Part shown: positions 25,830 through 34,977 of the stretch, piece by piece
How the letters are laid out: every line of letters starts with the position of its first letter
Position numbering within the stretch: the stretch's first letter is position 1
DNA from: Amycolatopsis nigrescens CSC17Ta-90
Lineage (GTDB): Bacteria > Actinomycetota > Actinomycetes > Mycobacteriales > Pseudonocardiaceae
Assembly (NCBI RefSeq): GCF_000384315.1
Contig: NZ_ARVW01000001.1
Span: forward strand, 567,746 to 631,745
Length of the DNA stretch: 64,000 nt
Reading direction: 5' to 3'
The notes under the pieces: model-generated
Databases searched by the model: none
What the model was told of the DNA's origin: nothing
What the model saw: the letters and a program-made list of their open reading frames with translations, nothing else
Position numbers and translations under genes: made by a program

Positions 25830-27104
25830 CTACTTCATCAGCACGGGGAGGGACTCGACACCGTAGACGATGGAGACCTTCCGGTAGGACAGCTCTTCCG
25901 GCTGCACCGCCAGGCGCATCTCCGGGAAGCGGCGCACGAGTGCGGGATAGGCCGCCCGGAGCTCCATCTTGGCCAGTTCCGCGCCGATGCAGCGGTGCAC
26001 GCCGTAGCCGAAGGCCAGGTGCGAGGTGGCGGGCCGGGTGCCGTCGAAGCCCTCCATGTGCTCGCCGAGGCCGGCGTCGCGGTTCGCCGCGCTCAGCGAC
26101 GGCAGCACGATGTCCCCCTTGGCGATCTTCGCGCCGGCGACCTCGATGTCCTCCCTGGCGAACCGCGGGAAGGCCATCTGCACCACGGTCAGGTAGCGCA
26201 GCAGCTCCTCGACGAAGTCGTTGATCGCGTCATCGTCGTCGTGCACCAGCTTGAACGCGTCCGGGTCCTTGAGCAGCACGATCGTGCCCAGCGCCAGCAT
26301 GCTCGCGGTGGTCTCCAGTCCACCGGTCAGCAGCCCGTCGGCCAGCCCGGCCAGCTCGCGGTCGTCGATCTCGTCGCCGTGCTCCTTGACCAGCATGCCG
26401 AGCAGCCCGTCACCGGGTGCCTCGCGCTGCTTCTTCACGACTTCGAGCAGGTAGGTCAGCGACTCGGAGATCGCCCCCAGCGAAGCGCCGGCGCCACCGA
26501 ACAAATCGAAACGCGCGGTGCTCAGCCGCTGGAATTCGTCCCGGTCCTCATAGGGCACGCCGAGCAATTCGCAGATGGTGAGCGAAGGAATGGGCAGCGC
26601 AAAGGCTTCCCACATATCGACCGGCCCGTCGACCTTCGCCATTGCATCCAACTGCTCTTCCACAATCGACTGAATACGCGGAGTGAGCCGATTCAGCCGC
26701 CGCATGGTGAATTCCGGGGTCAGCAGCTTGCGCAGTCGGGTGTGCACCGGCGGATCCGCGAAACCGAGGCCGCCGGGGTTCTGCTCCTCGGTCACCCCTG
26801 CGCTGCCGACCAGGTTGGTGAAGTCGTTGCTGAACCCCTTGACGTTGGCGAGCACCGCCTTGGTCTCCTCGTACCCGGTGACCAGCCAGGCGGTCATGCC
26901 GAACGGCAGGGAGAGCTTGCTGATCGGCTCCTCCTCGCGCTTGCGACCCAGCTCACCCACCGGGTCGAGGCCGTCCCGCTTCAACGGCATCAAAGCCGCG
27001 TCCGGCAGCAGGGAGATCTTCGACAGGTCGAAGCCCTTTTTCTGTGTGCGCGCAAGATACTTGCGCCCAAGCCAAGCAAGGAAACGCGAACGGAGACCAC
27101 CCAT
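25830..27104 (-). CDS. Cytochrome P450
   Basis: The 424-residue soluble bacterial P450 has the I-helix oxygen motif GGLETT, the K-helix EELLR and the heme loop FGYGVHRCIG with the thiolate ligand Cys372. The N-terminal 25 residues are basic and partly amphipathic. No ferredoxin or reductase gene is adjacent. It forms a two-gene operon with the following SDR. CYP family and substrate cannot be assigned from sequence alone. Confidence 0.94.
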   Translation of the reverse strand: MGGLRSRFLAWLGRKYLARTQKKGFDLSKISLLPDAALMPLKRDGLDPVGELGRKREEEPISKLSLPFGMTAWLVTGYEETKAVLANVKGFSNDFTNLVGSAGVTEEQNPGGLGFADPPVHTRLRKLLTPEFTMRRLNRLTPRIQSIVEEQLDAMAKVDGPVDMWEAFALPIPSLTICELLGVPYEDRDEFQRLSTARFDLFGGAGASLGAISESLTYLLEVVKKQREAPGDGLLGMLVKEHGDEIDDRELAGLADGLLTGGLETTASMLALGTIVLLKDPDAFKLVHDDDDAINDFVEELLRYLTVVQMAFPRFAREDIEVAGAKIAKGDIVLPSLSAANRDAGLGEHMEGFDGTRPATSHLAFGYGVHRCIGAELAKMELRAAYPALVRRFPEMRLAVQPEELSYRKVSIVYGVESLPVLMK

Positions 27105-27268
27105 GACGAAATTTTACCGCAGGCGTCGGGTACGTCCTCCGCGTCCCCGGTGGCGGGCGGGGAATTCACCTTCCGGTCACCGCGGGTACCGAGCCGGTCC
27201 GGGTGGGCACTGGGTGGACTCAAAGCCGCCCGCTATGCTCGCCCTCGCCGCCGCACGGAGGAAAGTCG

Positions 27269-28315
27269 TTGGCCAGGAACCGGAATCCCATCCCCGTCAT
27301 CATCGTCGCCGGCTTCCTCGGCTCCGGGAAGACCACGCTGCTCAACCACCTGCTGAACACCAGCACCGGCACCCGGATCGGGGTGGTGGTCAACGACTTC
27401 GGCAGCATCAACATCGACGCGATGACGGTGGCCGGCCAGGTCGACTCGATGATCTCGCTGAGCAACGGCTGCCTCTGCTGCGCCGTGGACGCCACCGGCA
27501 TGGACAAGCTGCTCGCCCGGCTCGCGAAGCCGCGGGCACGGATCGACGTGATCGTGATCGAGGCCAGCGGGCTGGCCGAACCGCGCGACCTGATCCGGCT
27601 GGTGCTCGCCGGCAGCGACCCGAACCTGGTCTACGGCGGACTGGTCGAGGTGGTGGACGCCGCGGAGTTCGAGCACAGCCGGGCCCGCCACCCCGAGCTC
27701 GACCAGCACCTGCGCTTCGCCGATCTGGTGCTGCTGAACAAAATCGACCGCCTGGACGAGCCGGCACGGCGAAGCCTGACCGAAACGGTCGAACGGCTCG
27801 CCGCCGGCACCCCGGTGCTGACCAGCACGCACGGCCGGGTCGACCCGGAGCTGCTCTTCGAACGCCGGGAGACCAAGCCGGCGACCGGGCAGCTGTCCTT
27901 CGACGACCTGCGCCACGACCACGACGAACACGACCACTGTGCCCAACAACACCCTGACCATCTGCACTCGGCCTACCAGAGCGTGGAGTTCAGCACGGAC
28001 CACCCGCTCGACCCGCGCCGCTTCATGGCGTTCCTGGACGACCGGCCGGCCGGGTTGTACCGGATCAAGGGGTTCGTCTACTTCGGAGTGACCGGCCACC
28101 AGCAGCGGTTCGGCATGCAGACCGTCGGCGCCCATCTCCGCTTCACCAGGTCGAACTGGGCATCCGGGGAGAAACGCGGCACCCGGCTGGTGCTGATCGG
28201 CGCCGGCATCGACGCCGGCGCCCTGCGCGAACGGCTGGCCGGCTGCGTGGCGGACGACCCGCAGCAAGCCGACGAACAAAGCATGCTGCGAGTCCTCCGC
28301 TTCGCCGACGACTAG
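27269..28315 (+). CDS. CobW/COG0523-family GTPase (putative metal chaperone)
   Basis: The 348-residue G3E GTPase has Walker A GFLGSGKT (15-22), the CxCC metal motif GCLCC (Cys68, Cys70, Cys71), NKID and a C-terminal CobW_C domain. The histidine-rich linker HDHDEHDHCAQQHPDHLH suggests zinc or cobalt handling. I chose the TTG at 27269 because GGAGG lies six bases upstream and the CobW fold starts directly after it. No Zur-like box was recognised in the divergent region shared with the P450. Confidence 0.88.
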   Translation: MARNRNPIPVIIVAGFLGSGKTTLLNHLLNTSTGTRIGVVVNDFGSINIDAMTVAGQVDSMISLSNGCLCCAVDATGMDKLLARLAKPRARIDVIVIEASGLAEPRDLIRLVLAGSDPNLVYGGLVEVVDAAEFEHSRARHPELDQHLRFADLVLLNKIDRLDEPARRSLTETVERLAAGTPVLTSTHGRVDPELLFERRETKPATGQLSFDDLRHDHDEHDHCAQQHPDHLHSAYQSVEFSTDHPLDPRRFMAFLDDRPAGLYRIKGFVYFGVTGHQQRFGMQTVGAHLRFTRSNWASGEKRGTRLVLIGAGIDAGALRERLAGCVADDPQQADEQSMLRVLRFADD

Positions 28316-28345
28316 CCCCCGAGCGCCGGTACCGCCACCCACCGG

Positions 28346-28392
28346 CCCAACGTGACGTTCGGCTCGCTCTATTGGCCAAACGTCACATTGGG
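28346..28392. repeat. Head-to-head pair of 17-bp repeats (pair 1)
   Basis: CCCAACGTGACGTTCGG (28346-28362) and an inverted copy (28376-28392) flank a 13-base spacer. The consensus with pair 2 is CCCAAYGTGACRTTYGG. The pair can form an imperfect hairpin just after the CobW stop, so it may also terminate that transcript. Confidence 0.8.
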
Positions 28393-28436
28393 TCGTCTCC
28401 GCCAGACCGCACGAAAGCGCCCTTTACCTCCAACCC

Positions 28437-28497
28437 GTACGAGCCCAATGTGACGTTTGGTGTGTTCTAGGGACCGAATGTCACGTTGGGCTCGTAC
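28437..28497. repeat. Head-to-head pair of 17-bp repeats (pair 2), 24-bp arms
   Basis: A second direct copy (28444-28460) and inverted copy (28474-28490) of CCCAAYGTGACRTTYGG are again 13 bases apart. Here the arms extend outward through GTACGAG/CTCGTAC to make a 24-base stem. It ends 11 bases before the fumarylacetoacetase stop, so a terminator role in the convergent region is likely. The remainder of 28316-28507 holds no gene. Confidence 0.8.
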
Positions 28498-28507
28498 CGG
28501 GGTGAAG

Positions 28508-29701
28508 CTAGTCGCCGAGTGCGGGTGTCACGCGGCCGGTGACCTCGCCGAACCCGATGAAGTCACCGTCCGGTCCCGGCGCGATCGCGGTGATGCGCAC
28601 CTCGTCGCCGTCCTCCAGGAAGGTCCTGGTCTCCCCGTCGGGCAGCTCGACCGGGGTCTTGCCGCCCCAGGACAGCTCGATGAACGAACCGTATTCGTCC
28701 CGTTCGGTGCCGCTGACCGTGCCGGAGGCGTAGAGGTCGCCGGTGCGCGCCGACGCGCCGTTCACGGTCAGGTGCGCGAGCATCTGCGCCGGGGTCCAGT
28801 ACATCGAGGAGAACGGCGGCCTGGACACGAGGTGCCCGTTCAGCCGTACCTCCAGCCGCAGGTCCAGGCCCCATTTCTCGTCGTCGGCCAGATACGGCAG
28901 CGGTTCCGGGTCGCGCTCGGGCGGGGCGACCCGCGCGTGCTGGAGCGCCTCCAGCGGCACGATCCACGGCGACACCGACGTGGCGAAGGACTTGCCGAGG
29001 AACGGGCCGAGCGGGACGTACTCCCATGCCTGCAGGTCACGCGCGGACCAGTCGTTGACCAGGCAGACGCCGAACACGTGCTCGGCGAAACCGCCGACCG
29101 GGATCGGCGTGCCGAGCGCCGAGCCGGTGCCGACCACGAAACCGACCTCGGCCTCGATGTCGAGCCGCCGGGACGCGCCGAAGGTGGGCGCGGCCTCGTC
29201 GGGGGCCTTGCGCTGGCCGCGCGGGCGGACGATCTCCGTGCCGGACGCGACCACCGTGCCGGACCGGCCGTGGTAGCCGATCGGCAGGTGCTTCCAGTTC
29301 GGCGTCAGCGGCGCCGAGTCCGGCCGGAACATCCGGCCGAGGTTGGTGGCGTGGTTTTCGCTGGCGTAGAAGTCCACGTAGTCGGCTACTTCGAACGGCA
29401 GCCGCAGCCGCACCTGGTCCAGCGGGTACAGCAGCGGCTCGATCCGCGGCCGGTGCCCAGGGTCGGTGAGCAGGTCGCGCACGCTCGCGCGGACCTCGCT
29501 CCAGCGGGCCCTGCCCTGCGCCAGGAACCCGTTGAGGTCCGGGCGGTCGAACACCGGGTCCGCCAGCGCCGCGGCGAGGTCGAGCACCAGGTCACCGATC
29601 CGCACCCCGGCGCGCGGGGTCCCGCCCTCGGGTTCGAACACGCCGTAGGGCAGGTTCGCCACCCCGAACAGCGAGTCCTCCGGCAGGTCCAGCCAGCTCA
29701 T
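28508..29701 (-). CDS. Fumarylacetoacetase
   Basis: The 397-residue enzyme would split fumarylacetoacetate to fumarate and acetoacetate in tyrosine/homogentisate breakdown. It has the N-terminal FAA domain and the catalytic FAH domain, with DFYASENHATN, GYHGRSGTVVASGT, LDIEAEVGFVVG and VNDWSARDLQAWEY. Length and motifs are complete. Its ATG lies one base after the stop of the upstream gene. The other enzymes of the pathway are not in this window. Confidence 0.94.
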   Translation of the reverse strand: MSWLDLPEDSLFGVANLPYGVFEPEGGTPRAGVRIGDLVLDLAAALADPVFDRPDLNGFLAQGRARWSEVRASVRDLLTDPGHRPRIEPLLYPLDQVRLRLPFEVADYVDFYASENHATNLGRMFRPDSAPLTPNWKHLPIGYHGRSGTVVASGTEIVRPRGQRKAPDEAAPTFGASRRLDIEAEVGFVVGTGSALGTPIPVGGFAEHVFGVCLVNDWSARDLQAWEYVPLGPFLGKSFATSVSPWIVPLEALQHARVAPPERDPEPLPYLADDEKWGLDLRLEVRLNGHLVSRPPFSSMYWTPAQMLAHLTVNGASARTGDLYASGTVSGTERDEYGSFIELSWGGKTPVELPDGETRTFLEDGDEVRITAIAPGPDGDFIGFGEVTGRVTPALGD

Positions 29702-29702
29702 C

Positions 29703-30554
29703 TCAGTCCTTTCCCTCGGTGTCGGGTTCGTCCAGCAAGCCCAGTGCGGCCAGGTCGTCGAGCGGCTCGGTGACACTGCACGAGCCGAGCGAGCGGAAGC
29801 TCCGGCGGACCTCGGCGATCCGCGGGCCGCCGAGCGCGGCCACGGCCGCCGCGAGCCGTTCGCCGGAACGCTCGGCCAGTATCCGGGCCAGGCCGCGGTC
29901 GCCGTCCAGCGCGGCCGCGGTGGCCAGCAGCACGTTGAGGAAGCCGTGGTGCTCGAACCCGGTGTCGGGCGCGGTGTGCCGGACCGCGTGGTGCAGCCCG
30001 GCCGTGCACTTGAACGGCAGCTCCCGGTCCACGCAGCCGAGGATCGCGGCGGCCAGTTCGGGCTCGCCGGGGAACGCGCGGGCCACCGTGCCGCCGGTGC
30101 GGAACTTCGCCAGGTAGCGGGTGCCGGCCAGCGCGTCCAGCACGGCCTCGGACTCCTCGCCCCTTGGCACTTCCACGAAGCCGAGCACCTCGTCGGGGAG
30201 GCGTTCGTCGAGCGTGCGCAGCAGGTCGGTGATCGGAAGGTCTGCCGGCACCGCGACCTCCACGGCGACCGGCCGGATCGGCGTGCCGGGCAGCTCGCCC
30301 CAGGCGGCCGACAGCTGGGCGGGACCGCCGGGCGCGGTGATGCTGACGTCCAACGGGCGGTCGTCCAGCGTCCGGGTCAGCTCGCCCAGTTTGGCGGCGG
30401 CGACCACGAACGGCCCGACCAGTTCCGCGTACCAGGCCTCCCGGTGCGCGCGGTGGGCCGGCACCGCCTCGGCCATCGGCGCGTCACCGGGCGGGAAGAG
30501 CGCGGCGTCGTCGACCAGCCCGGCCCAGGCCGTACTTCCTTGCGTGGAACCCAT
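29703..30554 (-). CDS. Conserved protein coupled to fumarylacetoacetase
   Basis: I do not recognise a characterised family in this 283-residue soluble protein. Distinct stretches are DDAALFPPGDAPM near the start, VEVPRG, LAKFRTGG, PFKCTAGLHHAVRH and HGFLNVLLA. The alternation of beta-like and helical segments ending in KFRTGG and KCTAGLHH suggests a TIM-barrel-like enzyme. The ATG at 30554 has GGAGG four bases upstream. It is translationally coupled to fumarylacetoacetase, so a role in aromatic amino acid catabolism is likely. Confidence 0.7.
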   Translation of the reverse strand: MGSTQGSTAWAGLVDDAALFPPGDAPMAEAVPAHRAHREAWYAELVGPFVVAAAKLGELTRTLDDRPLDVSITAPGGPAQLSAAWGELPGTPIRPVAVEVAVPADLPITDLLRTLDERLPDEVLGFVEVPRGEESEAVLDALAGTRYLAKFRTGGTVARAFPGEPELAAAILGCVDRELPFKCTAGLHHAVRHTAPDTGFEHHGFLNVLLATAAALDGDRGLARILAERSGERLAAAVAALGGPRIAEVRRSFRSLGSCSVTEPLDDLAALGLLDEPDTEGKD

Positions 30555-30675
30555 TACACCTCCCGTGCGGGCGACCCCGCAGGCGACGATAGCGGACCAA
30601 CGTGTACGGAGAACGTACTGCGTGCCCCTATTTCCGGACACCGGTCACGGGACACGCCCGAAAACTTGCTCGAAA

Positions 30676-30687
30676 GTTTGCGCAAAC
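30676..30687. promoter_or_regulatory. LacI-type operator upstream of the LacI gene
   Basis: GTTTGCGCAAAC is a perfect 12-bp palindrome with the central CG typical of LacI-family sites. It lies 19 bases before the LacI start codon, so autoregulation is likely. It is not repeated before the binding-protein gene. Confidence 0.6.
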
Positions 30688-30706
30688 CTGTTCCATACTT
30701 GCGGCT

Positions 30707-31711
30707 ATGAAGCGTCGACTTACCGAGGTGGCCAAGAAGGTCGGGGTCAGCGAGGCCACCGTCAGCCGGGTGCTCAACGGGCGGCCCGGTGTCTCCGCGT
30801 CCACCCGCACCGCGGTGCTGACCGCACTGGACGTGCTCGGCTACGAGCGTCCCACCCAATTGCGCGGCGAGCGCGCCAGGCTGGTCGGGCTGGTGCTGCC
30901 CGAACTGCAGAACCCGATCTTCCCCGCGTTCGCCGAGATCATCGGCAACGCACTGGCCCAGCAGGGGTTCACCCCGGTGCTGTGCACCCGCACCGCGGGC
31001 GGGGTGACCGAAAGCGAGTACGTGGACCTGTTGCTCCAGCAGCAGGTTTCCGGGGTGCTCTTCGCCGGCGGGCTCTACGCGCAGGCGGACGCGCCGCACA
31101 CGCACTACCAGCACCTGACCGACCGCAGGCTGCCCGCGGTGCTGATCAACGCCGCGGTCGAGCGGCTCGGCCTGCCCAGGGTCAGCTGCGACGACGCGGC
31201 CGCCGTGGAGCAGGCCCTGGACCACCTGATTTCCCTTGGCCACGAACGGATCGGGCTGCTGCTCGGCACCCCGGACCACGTACCGTCCCAGCGCAAGCGC
31301 GCCGCCTTCGAACGGCACCTCGGGGCGGGCCGCGCGGAGTTCGTGGAGCACGGCATGTTCTCCCTGGAGGGCGGCCAGGCGGCGGCCACCCGGCTGCTGC
31401 GCCACGACGTCACCGCGGTGCTGTGCGCCAGCGACCCGCTGGCACTGGGCGCGATCAGGGCGGCGCGCCGGCTCGGCCGGTCCGTGCCGGGCGAGGTTTC
31501 GGTGGTCGGCTACGACGACTCGGCGCTGATGAAGTGCGTGGACCCGCCGCTGACCACGATCAGGCAGCCGATCGAGGCGATGGCGCAGGCCGCGGTGGAG
31601 ATCCTGGTCCGGGGCATCGACGGCGGGCAGGTGCAGGCCGAGGAGCTGCTGTTCGCGCCCGAGCTGGTGGTGCGCGGCTCGACCGCGCGGGCGACCGGGG
31701 GCAACTCATAG
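30707..31711 (+). CDS. LacI-family transcriptional regulator
   Basis: The 334-residue protein has the LacI helix-turn-helix and hinge (LTEVAKKVGVSEATVSRVLN, then RPGVSASTR) and a sugar-binding core ending in PLTTIRQPIEAM. It precedes the ABC-transporter/glycosidase operon on the same strand and should be its sugar-responsive repressor. The open frame continues upstream, but the ATG at 30707 is where homology begins. Confidence 0.9.
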   Translation: MKRRLTEVAKKVGVSEATVSRVLNGRPGVSASTRTAVLTALDVLGYERPTQLRGERARLVGLVLPELQNPIFPAFAEIIGNALAQQGFTPVLCTRTAGGVTESEYVDLLLQQQVSGVLFAGGLYAQADAPHTHYQHLTDRRLPAVLINAAVERLGLPRVSCDDAAAVEQALDHLISLGHERIGLLLGTPDHVPSQRKRAAFERHLGAGRAEFVEHGMFSLEGGQAAATRLLRHDVTAVLCASDPLALGAIRAARRLGRSVPGEVSVVGYDDSALMKCVDPPLTTIRQPIEAMAQAAVEILVRGIDGGQVQAEELLFAPELVVRGSTARATGGNS

Positions 31712-31740
31712 TCTGGATCTTTCAGATTTTCATTCAGTTA

Positions 31741-31771
31741 TTGCACTAGTCTGCTTCACACTTTAGAGTGA
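31741..31771 (+). promoter_or_regulatory. Promoter and overlapping operator of the carbohydrate operon
   Basis: TTGCAC (31741-31746) and TAGAGT (31764-31769) are 17 bases apart and could be -35 and -10 boxes. A palindrome, TCACACTTTAGAGTGA (31756-31771, one mismatch), covers the -10. A repressor bound there would block polymerase. It differs from the GTTTGCGCAAAC site of the LacI gene, so a second regulator is possible. Confidence 0.45.
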
Positions 31772-31816
31772 TGCTGCTCACGTTCCCGTCGCTGCGTTCG
31801 TGAAAGAGGCATCCCC

Positions 31817-33187
31817 ATGAAGAGACTCGGTGTCCGACGGCTGGTCAGTTCCCTCACCACAGCCGCTGTCGTCCTCGGCCTGGTGGCCTGCGGCAGCGGC
31901 GACGCAGGCGACGGGCAGGGGCCGGGCGGCAAGGTGACGATCACCGTCTCCGGCCAGCCGCCGCAGACCCAGCCCTTCGAGCGCACGATCTTCGACCAGG
32001 ACGTGGCCGAGTTCGAGGCGTCCCACCCGGACATCGACATCGAGCCGCACGAGGGGTTCATGGACCCCAAGGTGTTCTCCTCGAAGCTGGCGGGTGGCCA
32101 GTTGGAGGACGTCTTCTACGTCTACTTCACCGACCCGGCGCAGATCATCGCCCGCCGCCAGGCCGCCGACATCACCGACGAGGTCGCCGCGCTGCCGCAG
32201 GTCGCGAACCTGCAGCCGCAGCTGCTGGACAACTTCAAGGACGCCAAGGGCCGCGTCTACGGCCTGCCCACCGCCAACTATTCGATGGGCCTGCTCTACA
32301 ACCGTGCGCTGTTCAGCAAGGCGGGGCTCGACCCGGACCGCCCGCCGAAGACCTGGGACGAGGTGCGCGCCGCGGCCAAGCGGATCGCCGCGCTCGGTGA
32401 CGGCACCGTCGGTTACGCCGACCTCAGCAAGAACAACCAGGGCGGCTGGCATCTGACCGGGTGGCTGTACTCGCTCGGCGGCCAGGTCGCCCGCAAGGAA
32501 GGCGACACCTGGAAGGCGGACTTCAACAACGACAAGGGCCGGGCCGCCCTGGAGCAGCTGCGGAAGATGCGCTGGGAAGACGACTCGATGGGCAGCAAGC
32601 AGTTGCTCGAAGCCACCGACGTGCAGCGCATGATGGGCGCCGGGCAGCTCGGCATGTACCTGGCCGCACCGGAGAACGTGCCGGTGCTGGTCAAGCAGTT
32701 CAACGGGCGGTACGAGGACTACGGGCTGGCCGGGATGCCGGAAGGGCGGGGCACCCTGCTCGGCGGCGAGGGCTACATGCTCAATCCCAAGGCCACCCCG
32801 GAAAAGATCAAGGCCGGACTCGCCTGGCTCCAGTGGAAGTACCTGAACCCGGACCGCTTCGACTCCTTCACCCGGCGTTTCGCCGAGGGCGAGCAGCCGG
32901 TGGGCCTGCCAGCGCAGCCGACCCCGGACATCTGGCAGGGCCAGGTACGCGAGCAGATGGAACAGGTGAAGGCCAAGTACGCCAACGTGCCCGCCGGGAA
33001 CTACCGGTCCTATATGGACACCGCGAACAGCATCAGGGGCAGCGTCGAACCGCCTGCCGCGCAACAGGTCTACGCCGCGCTGGACGGGGTCATGCAGGCC
33101 GTGCTGACCGATCGCGACGCGGACGCCGGCCAGTTGCTGACCGCGGCCGAGTCCAAGGTCAACAGCGTGCTGGCACAGGTCAAGTGA
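31817..33187 (+). CDS. Sugar ABC transporter substrate-binding lipoprotein
   Basis: The 456-residue family-1 extracellular binding protein has a lipobox LVAC with lipidated Cys25. Typical elements are VTITVSGQ near the start, FEASHPDIDIE, NYSMGLLYNRALFSKAGLDP and PKTWDEV. It feeds the two permeases that follow. The overlap of its stop with the first permease start (GTGA) shows coupling. Given the GH87 gene in the operon, alpha-glucan oligosaccharides are the likely ligand (inference). Confidence 0.92.
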   Translation: MKRLGVRRLVSSLTTAAVVLGLVACGSGDAGDGQGPGGKVTITVSGQPPQTQPFERTIFDQDVAEFEASHPDIDIEPHEGFMDPKVFSSKLAGGQLEDVFYVYFTDPAQIIARRQAADITDEVAALPQVANLQPQLLDNFKDAKGRVYGLPTANYSMGLLYNRALFSKAGLDPDRPPKTWDEVRAAAKRIAALGDGTVGYADLSKNNQGGWHLTGWLYSLGGQVARKEGDTWKADFNNDKGRAALEQLRKMRWEDDSMGSKQLLEATDVQRMMGAGQLGMYLAAPENVPVLVKQFNGRYEDYGLAGMPEGRGTLLGGEGYMLNPKATPEKIKAGLAWLQWKYLNPDRFDSFTRRFAEGEQPVGLPAQPTPDIWQGQVREQMEQVKAKYANVPAGNYRSYMDTANSIRGSVEPPAAQQVYAALDGVMQAVLTDRDADAGQLLTAAESKVNSVLAQVK

Positions 33188-34041
33188 TCCGGCGCCAGCT
33201 CACCGCCTATGGCCTGCTGGCCGCCGCGCTCGTCTGCTTCGCGTTGTTCTCCTGGTATCCGATCGTGCGCGGGGTGCTGCTCAGCTTCCAGCAGGTGGAC
33301 TTCGTGCACGCGCCGGACTGGGTCGGCCTTGACAATTTCTCCCGGCTGTTCGCGGACCCGCTGTTCGGCGTGGCCTGGCGCAACACCCTGCTGTTCACCG
33401 GGCTCGCGCTGCTGCTCGGCTTCGCGGTGCCGTTCGCGACCGCGGTGCTGCTCAACGAGATGCGGCACGCCCGCGGCTACTTCCGGCTGATGGTGTACCT
33501 GCCGGTGATGCTGCCGCCGGTGGTCACCGCGCTGCTCTGGAAGTGGTTCTACGACCCGGGTCCCGGCCTGTTCAACGAGGTGCTGGACCGGTTCGGGCTG
33601 CCCGGCCTGAGCTGGCTGGACTCCGGCGACACCGCGATGCTGTCCCTGGTGCTGGTGTCCACCTGGGCCAATATGGGCACCACCACGCTGATCTACCTCG
33701 CCGCGCTGCAGACCATTCCCGGCGAGCTGTACGAGGCGGCCGAGCTGGACGGCGCCGGGATCTGGCGGCGGCTGTGGCATGTCACGGTGCCGCAGACCAG
33801 GTTCGTGCTGCTGGTGCTGTTGCTGCTGCAGATCGTCGCGACCATGCAGGTGTTCACCGAGCCGTACGTGATGACCGGCGGCGGGCCCGATGACTCGACC
33901 GTGACGATCCTGCTGCTGCTCTACCGCTATGCCTTCGTCTACAACGACTTCGGCTCGGCCAGCGCGATGAGCCTGCTGCTGTTCGTCGCGCTCGGCGTGT
34001 TCTCCGCGACCTATGTCCGGCTGACCAGGTCGGCGAACTGA
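33184..34041 (+). CDS. Sugar ABC transporter permease (MalF type)
   Basis: The 285-residue protein has six membrane spans. The EAA loop, EAAELDGAGIWRRLWHVTVPQ, contacts the ATPase. It starts with GTG inside the stop of the binding protein. No ATPase gene is in the operon, so a shared MsiK-type ATPase encoded elsewhere is expected, as is common in actinomycetes. Confidence 0.92.
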   Translation: MIRRQLTAYGLLAAALVCFALFSWYPIVRGVLLSFQQVDFVHAPDWVGLDNFSRLFADPLFGVAWRNTLLFTGLALLLGFAVPFATAVLLNEMRHARGYFRLMVYLPVMLPPVVTALLWKWFYDPGPGLFNEVLDRFGLPGLSWLDSGDTAMLSLVLVSTWANMGTTTLIYLAALQTIPGELYEAAELDGAGIWRRLWHVTVPQTRFVLLVLLLLQIVATMQVFTEPYVMTGGGPDDSTVTILLLLYRYAFVYNDFGSASAMSLLLFVALGVFSATYVRLTRSAN

Positions 34042-34052
34042 AGGGGGTGCCG

Positions 34053-34946
34053 ATGTCCGGCTCACGCGGTTCCGGGGCACGCACCCTGGTCTCCCCCGCG
34101 CAGCTGCGCCGCACCAGGGGCAAGGTGCTCTACTGGACGGTCTTCGCCGTGACCCTGCTGGTGTTCACCCTGGCGTTCCTGTTCCCGCTCGCCTGGGCGG
34201 TGCTCGGCGCGATGAAGTCACCGGCCGAGCTGGCCCAGGTGCCGCCGACCCTGCTGCCGGAGCAGTGGCATCCGGAGCACTACGCCCAGTCCTGGCAGGA
34301 AATGGAGCTGGGCAAGTACTTCCTCAACACGGTGGTGATCGCCGGTGGCGCACTGGCGATCCAGCTCGCGGTGGACGTGCCGGCGGCCTACGCGCTGTCG
34401 AAGCTGCGACCGAAGCTGGGCAACGCGGTGCTCGGGCTGATGCTGCTCACCCTGATGCTGCCGGCGTCGGCGCTGCTCGTGCCCACCTACCTGACCGTCG
34501 CCGATGTGCCGCTGCTTGGCGTGAACCTGCTCAACACCCCGGCCGCGATCTGGCTGCCCGCGGCCGCCAACGCCTTCAACATCTATGTGCTGAAACGGTT
34601 CTTCGACCAGATCCCGGACGAGCTGATGGACGCGGCGAGCATCGACGGCGCCGGCCCGGTGCGGGTGCTGTGGCAGATCGTGCTGCCGATGTCGCGGCCG
34701 ATCCTCGCGGTGGTGTCGATCTTCGCCATCGTCACCGCGTGGAAGGACTTCATCTGGCCGCTGCTGGTGCTGTCCGATCCGGCAAAGCAGACGCTGAGCG
34801 TGCTGCTGCAGCGGGTGGCCATCGACATGCGGCTGGACCTGCTGGTTGGCGGGCTGGTGCTGGCCAGCCTGCCGATGGTGGCGATCTTCCTGGTGTTCCA
34901 GAAACAGATACTCGCCGGTCTCACCGCCGGCGGCCTGAAGGGCTGA
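34053..34946 (+). CDS. Sugar ABC transporter permease (MalG type)
   Basis: The 297-residue second permease has six spans and the EAA loop MDAASIDGAGPVRVLWQIVL. The ATG at 34053 is preceded by AAGGGGG at suitable spacing; a GTG at 34047 overlaps that site and is less likely. It is paired with the upstream permease to form the import channel. Confidence 0.92.
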   Translation: MSGSRGSGARTLVSPAQLRRTRGKVLYWTVFAVTLLVFTLAFLFPLAWAVLGAMKSPAELAQVPPTLLPEQWHPEHYAQSWQEMELGKYFLNTVVIAGGALAIQLAVDVPAAYALSKLRPKLGNAVLGLMLLTLMLPASALLVPTYLTVADVPLLGVNLLNTPAAIWLPAAANAFNIYVLKRFFDQIPDELMDAASIDGAGPVRVLWQIVLPMSRPILAVVSIFAIVTAWKDFIWPLLVLSDPAKQTLSVLLQRVAIDMRLDLLVGGLVLASLPMVAIFLVFQKQILAGLTAGGLKG

Positions 34947-34977
34947 ACCCGCACCAAGACCCGAGGAGGACACCGAA

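Noticed and set aside
25940..27957. Several long plus-strand frames opposite the P450
   Set aside because: They are antisense frames without domains. The CobW start at TTG 27269 is supported by its ribosome site, so longer frames were not used.
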